Below, piece by piece: positions 9,147-18,261 of a DNA stretch of 64,000 nt (positions are counted from its first letter, which is position 1; the number at the start of each line of letters is the position of its first letter). A program made the translations under genes and the position numbers. Below the pieces are notes generated by a model. That model saw only the letters and a program-made list of their open reading frames with translations, did not search any database and was not told where the DNA came from. The DNA lies in assembly GCF_002374315.1 (NCBI RefSeq), contig NZ_NWUX01000021.1, positions 1 through 64,000 of the forward strand. The letters run 5' to 3'. The stretch comes from Vreelandella nigrificans (GTDB lineage Bacteria; Pseudomonadota; Gammaproteobacteria; Pseudomonadales; Halomonadaceae).

Positions 9147-10148
9147 TTAAGCATCAACAGGGCTTGGGTGCTTACTAAGATGCTGCTGTAGCTCCTTAGC
9201 AATATCCGCGCGTACTTGGTTGGCAGCATCGGGCGTAATGCTGCCCAGGCGTGCGAAGTCGTGCACCATGCCGGGGTATATGGTCAGTTGGGTATCCACG
9301 TTCGCTTCCTGTAAACGGTTCACGTAGGCGATGCCTTCGTCGATCAGGGGGTCATGTTCAGCTAGGGCGATAAACGCTGGTGGTAGGTTTTTGAATTCCG
9401 CAGCCTCTAGTGGCGCAAAACGCCAATCGTGGCGTTCCTCATCGCTATTTAGATAGTGGCCAAACATCCATTGCAGGGTGTCTGCTTCCAGCAGGTAGCC
9501 TTGTGCGTATCGACGATGAGACTCGCTGTCCTGCCAGGCGCTGGTGCAGGGGTAGAGCAAAAACTGGCAGCGTGGAAGGTGCCAGCCATTATCGCGTGCT
9601 GACATGCAAAGAGCAGTGGCGAGAGTGCCACCTACACTGTCACCACCGACGGCGATACGTGAGGTATCGATGCCCATCTCTTCTCCATGCTTCAGCAGCC
9701 AGCAATAGGCATCTTCAGCATCGTGAAACGCCGTCGGAAACTTGTGCTCGGGGGCTAGGCGATAGTCGACGGCAAGCACTGTGTAGCCAGTCGCCTGAGC
9801 GATGCTTTGGCAGAGCGAGTCGTGGGAATCCAGGCTGCCCAATAGGTAACCGCCGCCATGGAAGTAGAGCAGAGTGGGTGATAAAGCCTGCTCGCCTTGG
9901 TAGTGGCGTAGTTCAAGGCGATGTCCATCTCGGCAGGTGATACTCAATGATGTTGCGTCGTTAGAAATTGGCTCATCAAGCATCTGTGATGATGCTTCGT
10001 AAGCAGCGCGTGCTTGTTGTGGTGAGAGCGAGTGGAAAGGTGGGTTGCCGCTATCGGCGACCAGGTCTAAGAAAGCGGCGATATCAGGATGTAGGGACAG
10101 CATGGGCGTACGTCTCGGTATGTGGGGCCGCCCTGAAAGAGCGGCCAT
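9147..10148 (-). CDS. Alpha/beta hydrolase (HSL/GDXG esterase family)
   Basis: Carboxylesterase of 333 residues. The oxyanion-hole motif HGGGYLLGS (about 94), nucleophile elbow GGDSVGG (about 168), acid residue in EHDPLID and His in GMVHDFA identify the hormone-sensitive-lipase family (alpha/beta hydrolase fold-3). There is no signal peptide, so it should be cytoplasmic. The start is uncertain: an ATG at 10103 (MLSLHPDIAAF) fits family length equally well and neither has a clear Shine-Dalgarno site. It is the last gene of the operon with the monooxygenase (14-base gap). A role in siderophore ester cleavage or tailoring is a guess from context; a general esterase cannot be excluded. Confidence 0.88.
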   Translation of the reverse strand: MAALSGRPHIPRRTPMLSLHPDIAAFLDLVADSGNPPFHSLSPQQARAAYEASSQMLDEPISNDATSLSITCRDGHRLELRHYQGEQALSPTLLYFHGGGYLLGSLDSHDSLCQSIAQATGYTVLAVDYRLAPEHKFPTAFHDAEDAYCWLLKHGEEMGIDTSRIAVGGDSVGGTLATALCMSARDNGWHLPRCQFLLYPCTSAWQDSESHRRYAQGYLLEADTLQWMFGHYLNSDEERHDWRFAPLEAAEFKNLPPAFIALAEHDPLIDEGIAYVNRLQEANVDTQLTIYPGMVHDFARLGSITPDAANQVRADIAKELQQHLSKHPSPVDA

Positions 10149-10162
10149 GCTTTGATGGGCTA

Positions 10163-11458
10163 TTAGTCTGTGGCTGCCAGTGCTGGAACCGGGATATCTG
10201 CATGGGCTGTTGTTAGCGCCTCATCAAGCACTTCACAAATCTCACTTGTCCGTGCTGCCAAAATCGACAGTAGGGTATCGCTCAAGCCATGGGTGGGTTC
10301 GCAGCAGCCCTGCAGGAAAATAGCCGGTTTGAACGAAGGCTTGGTATAAAGCTGGTAGCTGCGGTTAACGGCATATTCCGGCAAGAACTCAGCTATTGGG
10401 GCCAGCAGCCGTTTATGAGTGTCGCGTACATAGCCGGTGGCTAATACCACTGCGTCGTAGCGGGTTGGCTCTGTGTGTCCGCTCTCCAAGTCGCGCACAA
10501 GTAGCTCAACGCCTTCGGTAGTTGCTTCGCTGCCAATAACCTCATGGCGGCGACGGAAGCGGTGGCGGGCTAGGCCGGTTACTTTTTGCTGATAGAACAC
10601 ATCGTAAATCTCCTGAATCAACGCCAAGTCAGGGGCTGAATAGTTGGTGCTTTTGTACTCCTGTAGTAGTGCTTCCCGCTGGCCGGTGGGGTTATTGAAC
10701 ACGTAGTCGGTGTATTCGGGATTGAAGATTTCGTTAACGAAAGGACTGTCATCCGAGGGTTTAAAGGCCCATGCCCGGCTAATAAGATCCACCTGAATGC
10801 CTTCACGGCCATGCAGATCAAGGAATATCTCAGCGGCGCTCTGGCCCGCGCCGATCACAGCGATGCGTTTAGGGGCGTCTTGCTTCGCCAGCTCCCGGAG
10901 GTAGTGGCTGGAGTGGAAGACCCGTGGGTCGTCTTTTAGCCCAGCGAAGCATTCAGGCACATTGGGCGCGCCACCTACACTGATCACTAGCGAGCGAGTG
11001 AGCCTCTCATGCACCGTGCCACTCTCATCCCGTGAACGAACACGGAGATAGGCGACCTCGTCGTTATCAGTTTCGGGCAGCACTTCAAACACATCCTCTC
11101 CATAGGTGCACTGGTGCTCAAAGTGGCTGGCAGTCCAGCTAAGGTAGTCATTGAACTCGTGGCGGCTAGGGAAGAAGGTCTGCAGGTTGATAAAGTCCTG
11201 CAGGCGGCCTTTGCTGTGAAGGTAATTGAGGAAGCTGAAACGGCTCCCTGGGTTACGCGGCGTGACCAGATCTTTGAGGAAGGAAATCTGCATATGGGCA
11301 TTTTCCAGCAGCATATGCGGGTGCCAAGCAAAGCAGGGCTGACGCTCAATAAACAAGGCATCCTTCGCTTGCCCTGCCTGACGCTGTTCGTCGAGAGCTA
11401 TGGCCAGGGCAATATTGGAGGGGCCGAAGCCGATGCCGATCAAGTCGTGAATATGCAT
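10163..11458 (-). CDS. L-ornithine N5-monooxygenase (siderophore hydroxylase, PvdA/SidA family)
   Basis: FAD- and NADPH-dependent enzyme that hydroxylates the side-chain amine of ornithine (or lysine) to form the future hydroxamate. At 431 residues it has the usual length. The FAD site GIGFGPSNIALA lies at residues 8-19, the NADPH motif GAGQSAAEIF near residue 200, and the ATGYVRD motif typical of N-hydroxylating monooxygenases near residue 366. The ornithine-type substrate is inferred from the NRPS pocket and the adjacent acyltransferase; lysine remains possible. It is separated by 23 bases from the GNAT upstream and 14 bases from the esterase downstream, so the three genes likely form one iron-regulated operon. 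Confidence 0.94.
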   Translation of the reverse strand: MHIHDLIGIGFGPSNIALAIALDEQRQAGQAKDALFIERQPCFAWHPHMLLENAHMQISFLKDLVTPRNPGSRFSFLNYLHSKGRLQDFINLQTFFPSRHEFNDYLSWTASHFEHQCTYGEDVFEVLPETDNDEVAYLRVRSRDESGTVHERLTRSLVISVGGAPNVPECFAGLKDDPRVFHSSHYLRELAKQDAPKRIAVIGAGQSAAEIFLDLHGREGIQVDLISRAWAFKPSDDSPFVNEIFNPEYTDYVFNNPTGQREALLQEYKSTNYSAPDLALIQEIYDVFYQQKVTGLARHRFRRRHEVIGSEATTEGVELLVRDLESGHTEPTRYDAVVLATGYVRDTHKRLLAPIAEFLPEYAVNRSYQLYTKPSFKPAIFLQGCCEPTHGLSDTLLSILAARTSEICEVLDEALTTAHADIPVPALAATD

Positions 11459-11481
11459 AAGAGTCCTCGTGGCTGACGTAT

Positions 11482-12606
11482 TTATGGGGTGAAGCGTGAG
11501 TCGGGTCGTGGCGCAGACCCAGGGTGCGGAGGCAGCGGAATCCAGCTGCGCTCGTTAAAAAAGTGTTCGCGTAGCTGCATGCCGAGCATGGCCCGCTTAT
11601 GGGGGAAATCGAACGCCTTAACATGGGCGTAACCGCACTGGGCAAGGTTGCGCAGCATCTTGGCGTTATCCACGCGGGGTTCAATCACCAGGCGTTGGGT
11701 GCGGCAGTCATCCAGAAACAGGTAGTGCGAGATGGAAGGCATCCAGGCCGCCACATAGGGCCGCCCGCGAAAAGCAGCTTCGCCGATCAGTACATGCCAG
11801 CCGCGATCAAAGTCATCGGCAGCGTAATAAGCGCCGATGCGATCCTCCTTGGCCCAGTAGGTTTCGAAATAGCCGAAGGGTTCGCCGTCGATACAGCCGA
11901 TCAGCGGTACTACACTGGGATTTTGCAACGTGCTCTCCAGCCGCTTGCGATGCTGTTGCAAATCACCCTGCTCTTCCCAGAAGTGGGCGACAACCGGGTC
12001 GTTCATCCAACGGTTGAAGCGTTCAAGGTCAAGTTCCAGGTCAAGAACTCGAAAGTTCAGGGTGGCATTCAGCCAGGGGATATGGCGCTGATAGACCGTG
12101 CCGCTGGGGCGAGGAGGGCGGCGTGGGTGCCGCTTTCCATTCTCCAAGATGGGCTGCTGCGGGTAGGGGCGCATGGAGGGGGAGGTGAGCCAAAGGGTTG
12201 GCAACTGCCAGAATAGCTCCGCGTAGGCCCAGAGTTTGCCATGGGGATCTTTAACCGCGATGCCATTGGCACACAGAGTGGTATGTAAAGCCGAGGGGAG
12301 CTGCAAGTGAAGCTCTACAGTACCTGGGTGAAAGGCAAAAGCCCCTTCGATAGCAGCAAGTAACGCCGGGAGAGGTGGTGCTGAACGCTGTGACCATTGC
12401 AGCATCAAGGTGCTGTTATCGTCTACTAATGACCACTCAAGACGCTCTTGATGCCCCTCCACATAAAGTGACTGCGTGGTTACCTCATAGGTGACTTGAT
12501 AGGCGCACCCTTCAGGGCGTGAGAGCAGAACAGGTGCTACTAAGCGCTCTCCATTGGATGGGTCTACCTCGTGGCGTTCTATTTGTGCCTGTACAGAACT
12601 GGACAC
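11482..12606 (-). CDS. Siderophore GNAT acyltransferase (N-hydroxyornithine/N-hydroxylysine acetyltransferase, IucB/AlcB type)
   Basis: Would transfer an acyl group, probably acetyl, from CoA to the N-hydroxy amine made by the neighbouring monooxygenase and so complete the hydroxamate. The C-terminal half (from about residue 185) is the IucB/RhbD-like GNAT domain: FNRWMNDPVVAHFWEEQG, GYFETYWAKEDRIG, YYAADDFDRGWHVLIGE and VIEPRVDNAKMLRNL. The N-terminal 170 residues are the less conserved accessory domain. I chose GTG 12606 because AGGAG sits 7 bases before it; the open frame extends to a TTG at 12651 but that extension is translated from an 18-bp tandem repeat and has no good ribosome site. 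Product 374 residues. It is first in the operon with the monooxygenase and esterase. Confidence 0.91.
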   Translation of the reverse strand: MSSSVQAQIERHEVDPSNGERLVAPVLLSRPEGCAYQVTYEVTTQSLYVEGHQERLEWSLVDDNSTLMLQWSQRSAPPLPALLAAIEGAFAFHPGTVELHLQLPSALHTTLCANGIAVKDPHGKLWAYAELFWQLPTLWLTSPSMRPYPQQPILENGKRHPRRPPRPSGTVYQRHIPWLNATLNFRVLDLELDLERFNRWMNDPVVAHFWEEQGDLQQHRKRLESTLQNPSVVPLIGCIDGEPFGYFETYWAKEDRIGAYYAADDFDRGWHVLIGEAAFRGRPYVAAWMPSISHYLFLDDCRTQRLVIEPRVDNAKMLRNLAQCGYAHVKAFDFPHKRAMLGMQLREHFFNERSWIPLPPHPGSAPRPDSRFTP

Positions 12607-12615
12607 CGTTAAGCT

Positions 12616-12656
12616 CCTATCAAGAAAGGTCAACCTATCAAGAAAGATCAACCTAT
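12616..12656. repeat. 18-bp tandem repeat in the GNAT leader
   Basis: Two copies of CCTATCAAGAAAGRTCAA (12616-12633 and 12634-12651) plus five bases of a third lie just upstream of the ribosome site of the GNAT gene. They would be in the 5' leader. Confidence 0.85.
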
Positions 12657-12779
12657 AAAAAAATATCAGCCCACCAAATGCGGAGGTTTGCTGACTTCCT
12701 TATCTAAGGACGAATGAGAATGAGGCTTGTTTACGTTGAGGGGTAACTTTTTGCAGGAGTGATTCGTCTGTAAGGGTAG

Positions 12780-14474
12780 GTGCCGCTTTCCAATCGCTTT
12801 TTTCAACTGCTTTCTAACGAGGTGAATGTGCTTCCCTATTTAATTCGTCGAACCCGTGGGCTGATGACCGCCGCCGCTATCGCCAGCATTCTCTCAGGGC
12901 TTTTTAGCGTGCTGCTGATTGCTCAAATTAATACAGCGCTAAACAGCGATGCCGCTAGCCGTGCTAATGCGGCTTGGGCTTTCGCAGGGATTGCCCTGGC
13001 CCTAATGGTCTGCCGAATGGTGTCGACGGCGCTGTTTGAACGGCTAGGGCAGCGTGCCCTGGCTGAATTACGCAGTTTTATCGCCCAGTGTGTAGCCGTT
13101 ACCCCTTTTGCCCAGTTCGAGCGTGTTGGCAGCGCGCGGATCCAGTCAGCACTCACCGAGCACAGCAACAACGTGGCGGTGCTGTTTGTTAGCTTGCCGG
13201 TGATTTTGACTAATACGGTCATTGTGGTGGGGTGTTTGGGCTACTTGGCGATGCTGTCATGGCAGGTGTTCTTGTTTGCACTTGGGGTGATTGGATTGGG
13301 AGCTGTCGGTTATCACCTGGTGCATTTACGCGCTATTCACTATCTCCAGAGTGCATCATCAGAGCAAGATCGCCTGTTTGGGCATTTCCGTGCGCTTACC
13401 GATGGAGCAAAAGAGTTGCGCCTGCACCAGAGCAAGAGCCGGGTCTTTATGGATCAGATACTGGGGGAATCGGTTGAAGGTGTACGACGGCTGCGTACCT
13501 ATGGCATGTCACTGTTTGTGATCTCGACCAGCTGGGGGCAGTTCCTGATGTACGCCTTTATTGGCTTGGTGCTGTTTGTATTGGTAAGCGATGGGCCTAA
13601 CCAAACCCAGGTGATGACCGGCTTTGCGCTGGTATTTGTGTTTATGGTGACGCCCCTTGAAGGCTTGTTGATCAATATTCCGCGGATCAATATGGCGCGG
13701 GTGGCTGCTAGCCGGATTGATGACATCACACGCGAAATGCCACAGCGACAAGGCCTGCAGGAACCGCGTGAAACGCCTGCTTTGCAGCGTCTCGAATTAC
13801 GTGGAGTGACCCATCAGTACTACCACGAGCAGAGCGATGACTTCTTCGAGTTGGGGCCTATCAATCTGAGCTTTACGCCGGGGGAAGTGGTGTTTCTGGT
13901 GGGGGGGAACGGTAGCGGAAAAACCACACTGGCCAAAGTGGTGGTGGGGCTTTACCCGCCGGATGGTGGCGAAGTGTTGCTCAATGGTGAGCGTGTAGAG
14001 GCGGATGACTGGGATGCCTATCGGCAGCTCTTCTCGGTGGTGTTCTCTGATTTTCATCTCTTCGAGCGTCTGTTGGAAGCGCCGCGTGATGATCTGGATG
14101 AAGAGGGCAATCGTCTGCTGGCGAAATTGCACTTGCAGCACAAAGTGCAGGTTGAAAATGGCGCGTTCACGACTCAGGCGCTCTCTCAGGGGCAGCGTAA
14201 GCGGCTAGCGCTGGTGGTGGCCTATCTTGAAGACCGCCCGTTTTTGGTGTTTGACGAGTGGGCGGCGGATCAAGATCCGTTATTCAAAGAGGTGTTCTAC
14301 ACAGAGGTGTTGCCCGAGCTAAAACGCATGGGCAAAGCAGTGCTAGTGATTACCCACGATGACCGTTATTTTCACCTGGCGGATCGATTGGTGAGACTGG
14401 AGAGCGGTAAGTTGCTAGCGCCAGAGCAGTCGGCTGGCGCTGAGGTGGAGGTGGCACACTCAGTGGCCACTTGA
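12780..14474 (+). CDS. Cyclic-peptide/siderophore ABC exporter (PvdE/SyrD-like)
   Basis: Inner-membrane half-transporter with fused ATPase, 564 residues. Six predicted membrane helices (about 30-300) precede an ATPase domain with Walker A GGNGSGKTT, signature LSQGQRKRL and Walker [14 protein letters not shown]; the DEWAADQDP string is characteristic of the PvdE/cyclic-peptide exporter family. PvdE moves the acylated pyoverdine precursor to the periplasm, so the analogous job here would be siderophore or precursor secretion. The annotated GTG start has a close AAGGG; a GTG at 12828 with GAGG five bases before it aligns better with the second exporter at 19084. The gene is divergent from the GNAT and overlaps the cytochrome b561 gene tail-to-tail by 15 bases. 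Confidence 0.92.
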   Translation: MPLSNRFFQLLSNEVNVLPYLIRRTRGLMTAAAIASILSGLFSVLLIAQINTALNSDAASRANAAWAFAGIALALMVCRMVSTALFERLGQRALAELRSFIAQCVAVTPFAQFERVGSARIQSALTEHSNNVAVLFVSLPVILTNTVIVVGCLGYLAMLSWQVFLFALGVIGLGAVGYHLVHLRAIHYLQSASSEQDRLFGHFRALTDGAKELRLHQSKSRVFMDQILGESVEGVRRLRTYGMSLFVISTSWGQFLMYAFIGLVLFVLVSDGPNQTQVMTGFALVFVFMVTPLEGLLINIPRINMARVAASRIDDITREMPQRQGLQEPRETPALQRLELRGVTHQYYHEQSDDFFELGPINLSFTPGEVVFLVGGNGSGKTTLAKVVVGLYPPDGGEVLLNGERVEADDWDAYRQLFSVVFSDFHLFERLLEAPRDDLDEEGNRLLAKLHLQHKVQVENGAFTTQALSQGQRKRLALVVAYLEDRPFLVFDEWAADQDPLFKEVFYTEVLPELKRMGKAVLVITHDDRYFHLADRLVRLESGKLLAPEQSAGAEVEVAHSVAT

Positions 14475-15080
14475 CACCATACGCGCCAACACCTTGTCCT
14501 TGAGCCAAAAACGATGAACCAGTGCCATCGCTATATGGCCGAACACTAATCCACATAACAGCCAAGAGAGCGGGCCGTGGAGAAGATCGGCGGGGGCAAT
14601 CATCCAAGTGATATTGCGCTCCGCCTCGGGCAGTAGCTCCATGCTGTAGAAGCGTAGCGCGCCACCACGGCCATACTGGCGGAGAATAGCAAACGCTGGT
14701 AGCCACAGTAGCAACCCATAAAAGGTGATATGCACCAGCCGCGCTAAGCGCCCGCCCAACCCAGGTTGGTGGGGAGGGCGCTGTTTTCGATTCGCGAATG
14801 CCCAACCGAGGCGAAACAGAGTCACTATCAGGATCATAAAACCTAACGAGCCGTGGGGCCCGATACTCGCCAAAAACAGCGTGATAGCGTTTTCACCCAT
14901 TCCTCTCCAGGCCAGCAACACGGCAAATTGCAGCGTGACCAGCGCGGCGGTCAACCAGTGAAGTGTACGACTGACCCGCCCATAGCAGTTGGGACTGTCT
15001 AGCCAGCCAATAGGTGTTTGAGCTGGCTTGCTTGTGTGGCTACTGTTTAACTCCATGCTGTTTGCCGTTCCCTTAACCAT
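14460..15080 (-). CDS. Cytochrome b561 family membrane haem protein
   Basis: Predicted inner-membrane b-type cytochrome of 206 residues with four transmembrane helices and paired His residues that could ligate two haems (RTLHWLTA, GPHGSLGF, LVHITFYGLLL, DLLHGPLSW, FGHIAMALVH). It would pass electrons across or along the membrane. Its ATG overlaps the stop of the siderophore-interacting protein by 8 bases, indicating translational coupling, so the pair may act together in reductive iron release. An internal ATG at 15056 is an alternative start. The link to ferric reduction is inferred from context only. Confidence 0.88.
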   Translation of the reverse strand: MVKGTANSMELNSSHTSKPAQTPIGWLDSPNCYGRVSRTLHWLTAALVTLQFAVLLAWRGMGENAITLFLASIGPHGSLGFMILIVTLFRLGWAFANRKQRPPHQPGLGGRLARLVHITFYGLLLWLPAFAILRQYGRGGALRFYSMELLPEAERNITWMIAPADLLHGPLSWLLCGLVFGHIAMALVHRFWLKDKVLARMVSSGH

Positions 15081-16002
15081 TGGCCTTGCCCAGTCGCCAG
15101 TAGCCCATGCTGGTAACGTACTGCTTGGGTAGCCCGCACTCGTTGACCAAATAGCGACGCAGCCTCATGGCGACCTTGGTTTCAGCGGCGATCCAGGCGT
15201 AGAAGGGCGCGCTGTCATCCTGAGTGGCGGGTTCCCAGAGTGGACCGTCCTCATCGACGTTGTCTTCGTTACTAATAGCGGTCGTCGGGGTGCCGCCTAG
15301 CGCTTGAATCTCCTTATGCAAATCAATATCGCGCACTGCTCTCATCAGCAGTTCTCCGTGCTGGCAGCTTAGCTCGGTATCGCGGGCCAGCCAGTGCAGC
15401 TTGGCGGCATAAGGTAGCGCCTGAACGTCATCGCTTCGGGGCACCTCGAACAGCGCTTCGACCCGAGGCTTAAGGGGGAGATCGTCGAGAGTTTCCAGAA
15501 TGCCCGCTGCTGCGGGCAGGGCGGTTTCATCAGCAATTATCAGGATGCGGCGCACGTTCTGCGGCGGCTTCCACTCATAGCCAAGTTTAGGACCTTCCGC
15601 GTTAGCAACGGGGGCTGTCATAGCCAGGCGGTCTCCAGGGCGGGCGCGCATGGCCCAGCGGGAAGCGGGCCCATTGTCGCCATGGAGCACAAATTCAACG
15701 TCCACCTCTGCACGTTCTGGACGTAGGGCGCGAATGGTATAGGTGCGCATTGAGGGGCGTTGGGCATCCGGCAGCGTGCGGTAGGCGCCATACCAGTCGT
15801 GCTCTTCCAATTTGGCAATCTCAAACAGTGGGTCGAGCGTACCACCGCCTTCCGGGAAGAATAGCTTGATGCGTTGGTCCGGGGCGTAGGTCGTCATTTG
15901 GCCGACATCTGGGCCATTAAAGGTAAATTTAACTAATGACGCACTGACCTGGGTGCGCCGAATAAGGGTGATATCAAAAAGCTGGTAGGGCTGCTGAGCC
16001 AT
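15073..16002 (-). CDS. Siderophore-interacting protein (FAD/NAD(P)H ferric-siderophore reductase, ViuB/SIP family)
   Basis: Cytoplasmic flavoenzyme that reduces Fe(III)-siderophore to release Fe(II). The 309-residue product has the N-terminal FAD-binding beta-barrel (FNGPDVGQM, DQRIKLFFPEGG, MRTYTIRALRP, then the HGDNGPASRWA segment) and the C-terminal NAD(P)H-binding half (ILIIADETALPAA, and near the end AWIAAETKVAMRLRRYL and YWRLGKAN). These are the standard SIP family signatures. A Fur-like site lies 37 bases before the start, shared with the divergent permease operon. It is coupled to the downstream b561 gene. Confidence 0.94.
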   Translation of the reverse strand: MAQQPYQLFDITLIRRTQVSASLVKFTFNGPDVGQMTTYAPDQRIKLFFPEGGGTLDPLFEIAKLEEHDWYGAYRTLPDAQRPSMRTYTIRALRPERAEVDVEFVLHGDNGPASRWAMRARPGDRLAMTAPVANAEGPKLGYEWKPPQNVRRILIIADETALPAAAGILETLDDLPLKPRVEALFEVPRSDDVQALPYAAKLHWLARDTELSCQHGELLMRAVRDIDLHKEIQALGGTPTTAISNEDNVDEDGPLWEPATQDDSAPFYAWIAAETKVAMRLRRYLVNECGLPKQYVTSMGYWRLGKANG

Positions 16003-16038
16003 AACGATTATCTCCTAATTAAATGGTATTAATTGTAG

Positions 16039-16057
16039 TGCTAATCGTTATCATTTA
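16039..16057. promoter_or_regulatory. Fur box in the divergent SIP / fhuB promoter region
   Basis: TGCTAATCGTTATCATTTA matches the Fur consensus at most positions, with further ATTATC hexamers continuing to 16066. It lies between the minus-strand SIP gene and the plus-strand permease and could serve both. Confidence 0.7.
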
Positions 16058-16203
16058 GAATTATCTTTTATTATTCAACCTTAACGTTCAGAAAATACGA
16101 AGGCGAAATCAATGCCTCTGAAAATCACCTCACGAACGACTCTTTTGCTTAGTGTGCTATTCGCTGACATATGCTGCCTAGCGGCAAGAGAGGATACATC
16201 GCC

Positions 16204-18204
16204 ATGTTAGGTTCAGTGCCTATGGGTAGGAGAGTACGCGGTAGTTCCCCAGCATTGATCTGCTGGCTGCTTAGTTTGCCGCTGGTGGTACTGTTTTGGA
16301 TAGCACTAGAGGGGCAGGGCGGCTTTGCCGTGGGGTTGCATGCGCTGGTAGCACCTTCATTCGAAGATGTTAACGAGCTACTGCTCTACTACGCCTGGTG
16401 GCCGCGCCTCTCGATCGCCTTGCTTGCCGGTGGTGGTTTGGGGCTGGCGGGAGTGTTGATGCAACAGGTGCTGCGTAATCCGTTGGCATCGCCCACTACG
16501 CTGGGTGTGGCGTCGGGCGCCAACCTAGCGTTAATGGCCGCCACTCTTATGGCCCCTGGGCTATTGGTAGTGGGCCGGGAATGGGTCGCCTTAGCGGGTG
16601 GGGCGCTGGCGGTGGGGTTGGTCTTTTTGCTCTCCTGGCGGCGCGGTTTAGCACCTATTGTGGTGGTGTTAGCGGGCCTAGTGGTTAACCTGTATTTGGG
16701 CGCGCTTTCCACTGCGCTGCTGCTGTTTAACCACGAGGCGCTCTCTGGGTTGCTTATTTGGGGAGCGGGCTCGCTGGCGCAGAATGGTTGGGATGGTGTT
16801 GCGATACTCTGGCCACGGCTGGCAATTAGTTGCGTGGCCGCATGGTTCCTGCTGCGTCCTTTGGCGGTGTTGGAACTAGACGATGCCAGCGCCAAGAGCT
16901 TGGGAGTATCACTTTCCTATTTACGCTTTGCGGGCATGGGGCTGGCGGTGTTTATTACCGGCAGTATCGTCAGCGTGGTGGGCATCATTGGTTTTATTGG
17001 TTTGGCGGCACCCAATATTGTGCGTATGGCAGGGGCACGCAAGTTAGGGCCTCGGTTACTTTGGTCGACGTTACTGGGGGCGGTGCTGTTGGCTACCACT
17101 GACCTGTTGCTACAGCATTTCGGTGGCATGGTGGCGGCCTTTATTCCCACCGGTGCGATTACCGGCGCCCTGGGGGCGCCGTTGTTAATGTGGCTAATTC
17201 CCCGTTTAAAGCTGCAGGGTGATAAGCCGCCTAAAGGAGCGGGGGTTTTTGCCCATCGCCACCCGAACCCTTCCCGATTAGCGACCGGTTTAATCCTGGC
17301 GCTGTTGGGAGCCACGGTGCTTGGGCTGCTAGTCGGCCAAGGTATTGATGGCTGGTATTGGTTAGCGCCCAATAACTGGAATGTGATGCAGTGGCGCCTG
17401 CCGCGGGTGATGGCAGCGGCGGCCAGCGGCTTAATGCTGGCGATTGCAGGCACGATTCTTCAGCGCCTTTCCGCCAACCCCATGGCCAGCCCTGAAGTGT
17501 TGGGTATCAGTGGTGGTTGCGCCATTGCGTTGATTCTAGGGATTTTCCTACTGCCTGCTCCGACCAACGCGATGCTGATCGGTGTAGGCACCTTGGGCGC
17601 TTTCGCAACACTGGTGGTGTTAGTGGGTATTAATCGCAAGAGCGGTTTTATGCCCGAGCGCTTACTGCTCACCGGGGTGGCGATCAGTGCATTGTTTGAT
17701 GCGGTGCGCAGTGTGATGTTGGCAGGCGGCGACCCCCGTGGTCAGCAGGTGATCGCTTGGCTGGCAGGCTCTACCTATTACGTGGATGTCACCAATGCCG
17801 TTGTCGTCGGCGGTATTGCTGCGGTATTGGCGCTGGTCACACTGCCCTTTACTCGCTGGTTGGATATCTTGCCCTTGGGCGCACCGACGGCTAAGGCGCT
17901 TGGGGTAACACTCAACCGTGCCCGTTTGGCGTTACTACTGCTCGTCGCGCTGCTCACTGCTTGTGCCACTTTAGTGGTGGGGCCGTTGTCGTTTATTGGT
18001 TTGTTAGCACCGCATATGGCGCGTTTAGTGGGCTTCTCCCGTGCGGGGCAGCATCTGCTGGGGGCAGCGCTTATCGGCATGTTGCTGATGGTACTGGCAG
18101 ATTGGGTAGGTCGTCAGATTATCTTCCCCTATGAGATACCCGCAGGCTTGGTCGCCTCGCTGATTGGCGGCGCTTACTTTATGTGGGGGCTGCGGCGGCT
18201 ATGA
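16204..18204 (+). CDS. fhuB: Ferric-siderophore ABC permease, fused double FecCD (FhuB-like)
   Basis: Inner-membrane permease of 666 residues, the length of E. coli FhuB (660). Two homologous FecCD halves are fused: the first with [27 protein letters not shown]; the second with [27 protein letters not shown]. About 18-20 membrane segments are expected. I chose ATG 16204, preceded by AGAGGA at nine bases, over the in-frame ATG 16171 that has no ribosome site. It would receive iron-siderophores from the binding proteins at 8012, 25044, 30367 and 36019. The gene for the matching ATPase is not adjacent, and none of the ABC ATPases in the window is of the FhuC type. It leads a run of same-strand genes (fhuF, exporter, fecI, fecR). 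Confidence 0.94.
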   Translation: MLGSVPMGRRVRGSSPALICWLLSLPLVVLFWIALEGQGGFAVGLHALVAPSFEDVNELLLYYAWWPRLSIALLAGGGLGLAGVLMQQVLRNPLASPTTLGVASGANLALMAATLMAPGLLVVGREWVALAGGALAVGLVFLLSWRRGLAPIVVVLAGLVVNLYLGALSTALLLFNHEALSGLLIWGAGSLAQNGWDGVAILWPRLAISCVAAWFLLRPLAVLELDDASAKSLGVSLSYLRFAGMGLAVFITGSIVSVVGIIGFIGLAAPNIVRMAGARKLGPRLLWSTLLGAVLLATTDLLLQHFGGMVAAFIPTGAITGALGAPLLMWLIPRLKLQGDKPPKGAGVFAHRHPNPSRLATGLILALLGATVLGLLVGQGIDGWYWLAPNNWNVMQWRLPRVMAAAASGLMLAIAGTILQRLSANPMASPEVLGISGGCAIALILGIFLLPAPTNAMLIGVGTLGAFATLVVLVGINRKSGFMPERLLLTGVAISALFDAVRSVMLAGGDPRGQQVIAWLAGSTYYVDVTNAVVVGGIAAVLALVTLPFTRWLDILPLGAPTAKALGVTLNRARLALLLLVALLTACATLVVGPLSFIGLLAPHMARLVGFSRAGQHLLGAALIGMLLMVLADWVGRQIIFPYEIPAGLVASLIGGAYFMWGLRRL

Positions 18205-18226
18205 GGCAACGGTGAGGTAACTAGGA

Positions 18227-18261
18227 GTAGCTTGTATGAGTAGCCTGTATGAATAGCTTGG
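18227..18261 (+). repeat. 13-bp tandem duplication over the fhuF start, with a 6-codon minigene
   Basis: GTAGCTTGTATGA (18227-18239) is repeated as GTAGCCTGTATGA (18240-18252) and partly a third time. The ribosome site AGGAG (18223-18227) is correctly spaced for ATG 18236, which reads only six codons to TAG 18254, while the fhuF ATG is the repeated copy at 18249. Confidence 0.85.

Noticed and set aside
9410-9940. 176-codon plus-strand frame opposite the esterase gene
   Set aside because: Antisense shadow of a gene with clear catalytic motifs on the minus strand.
12700-12735. Possible Fur box between the GNAT and exporter genes (GAATGAGAATGAGG)
   Set aside because: Only one half resembles the consensus; too weak to list, although iron control of both operons is likely from context.
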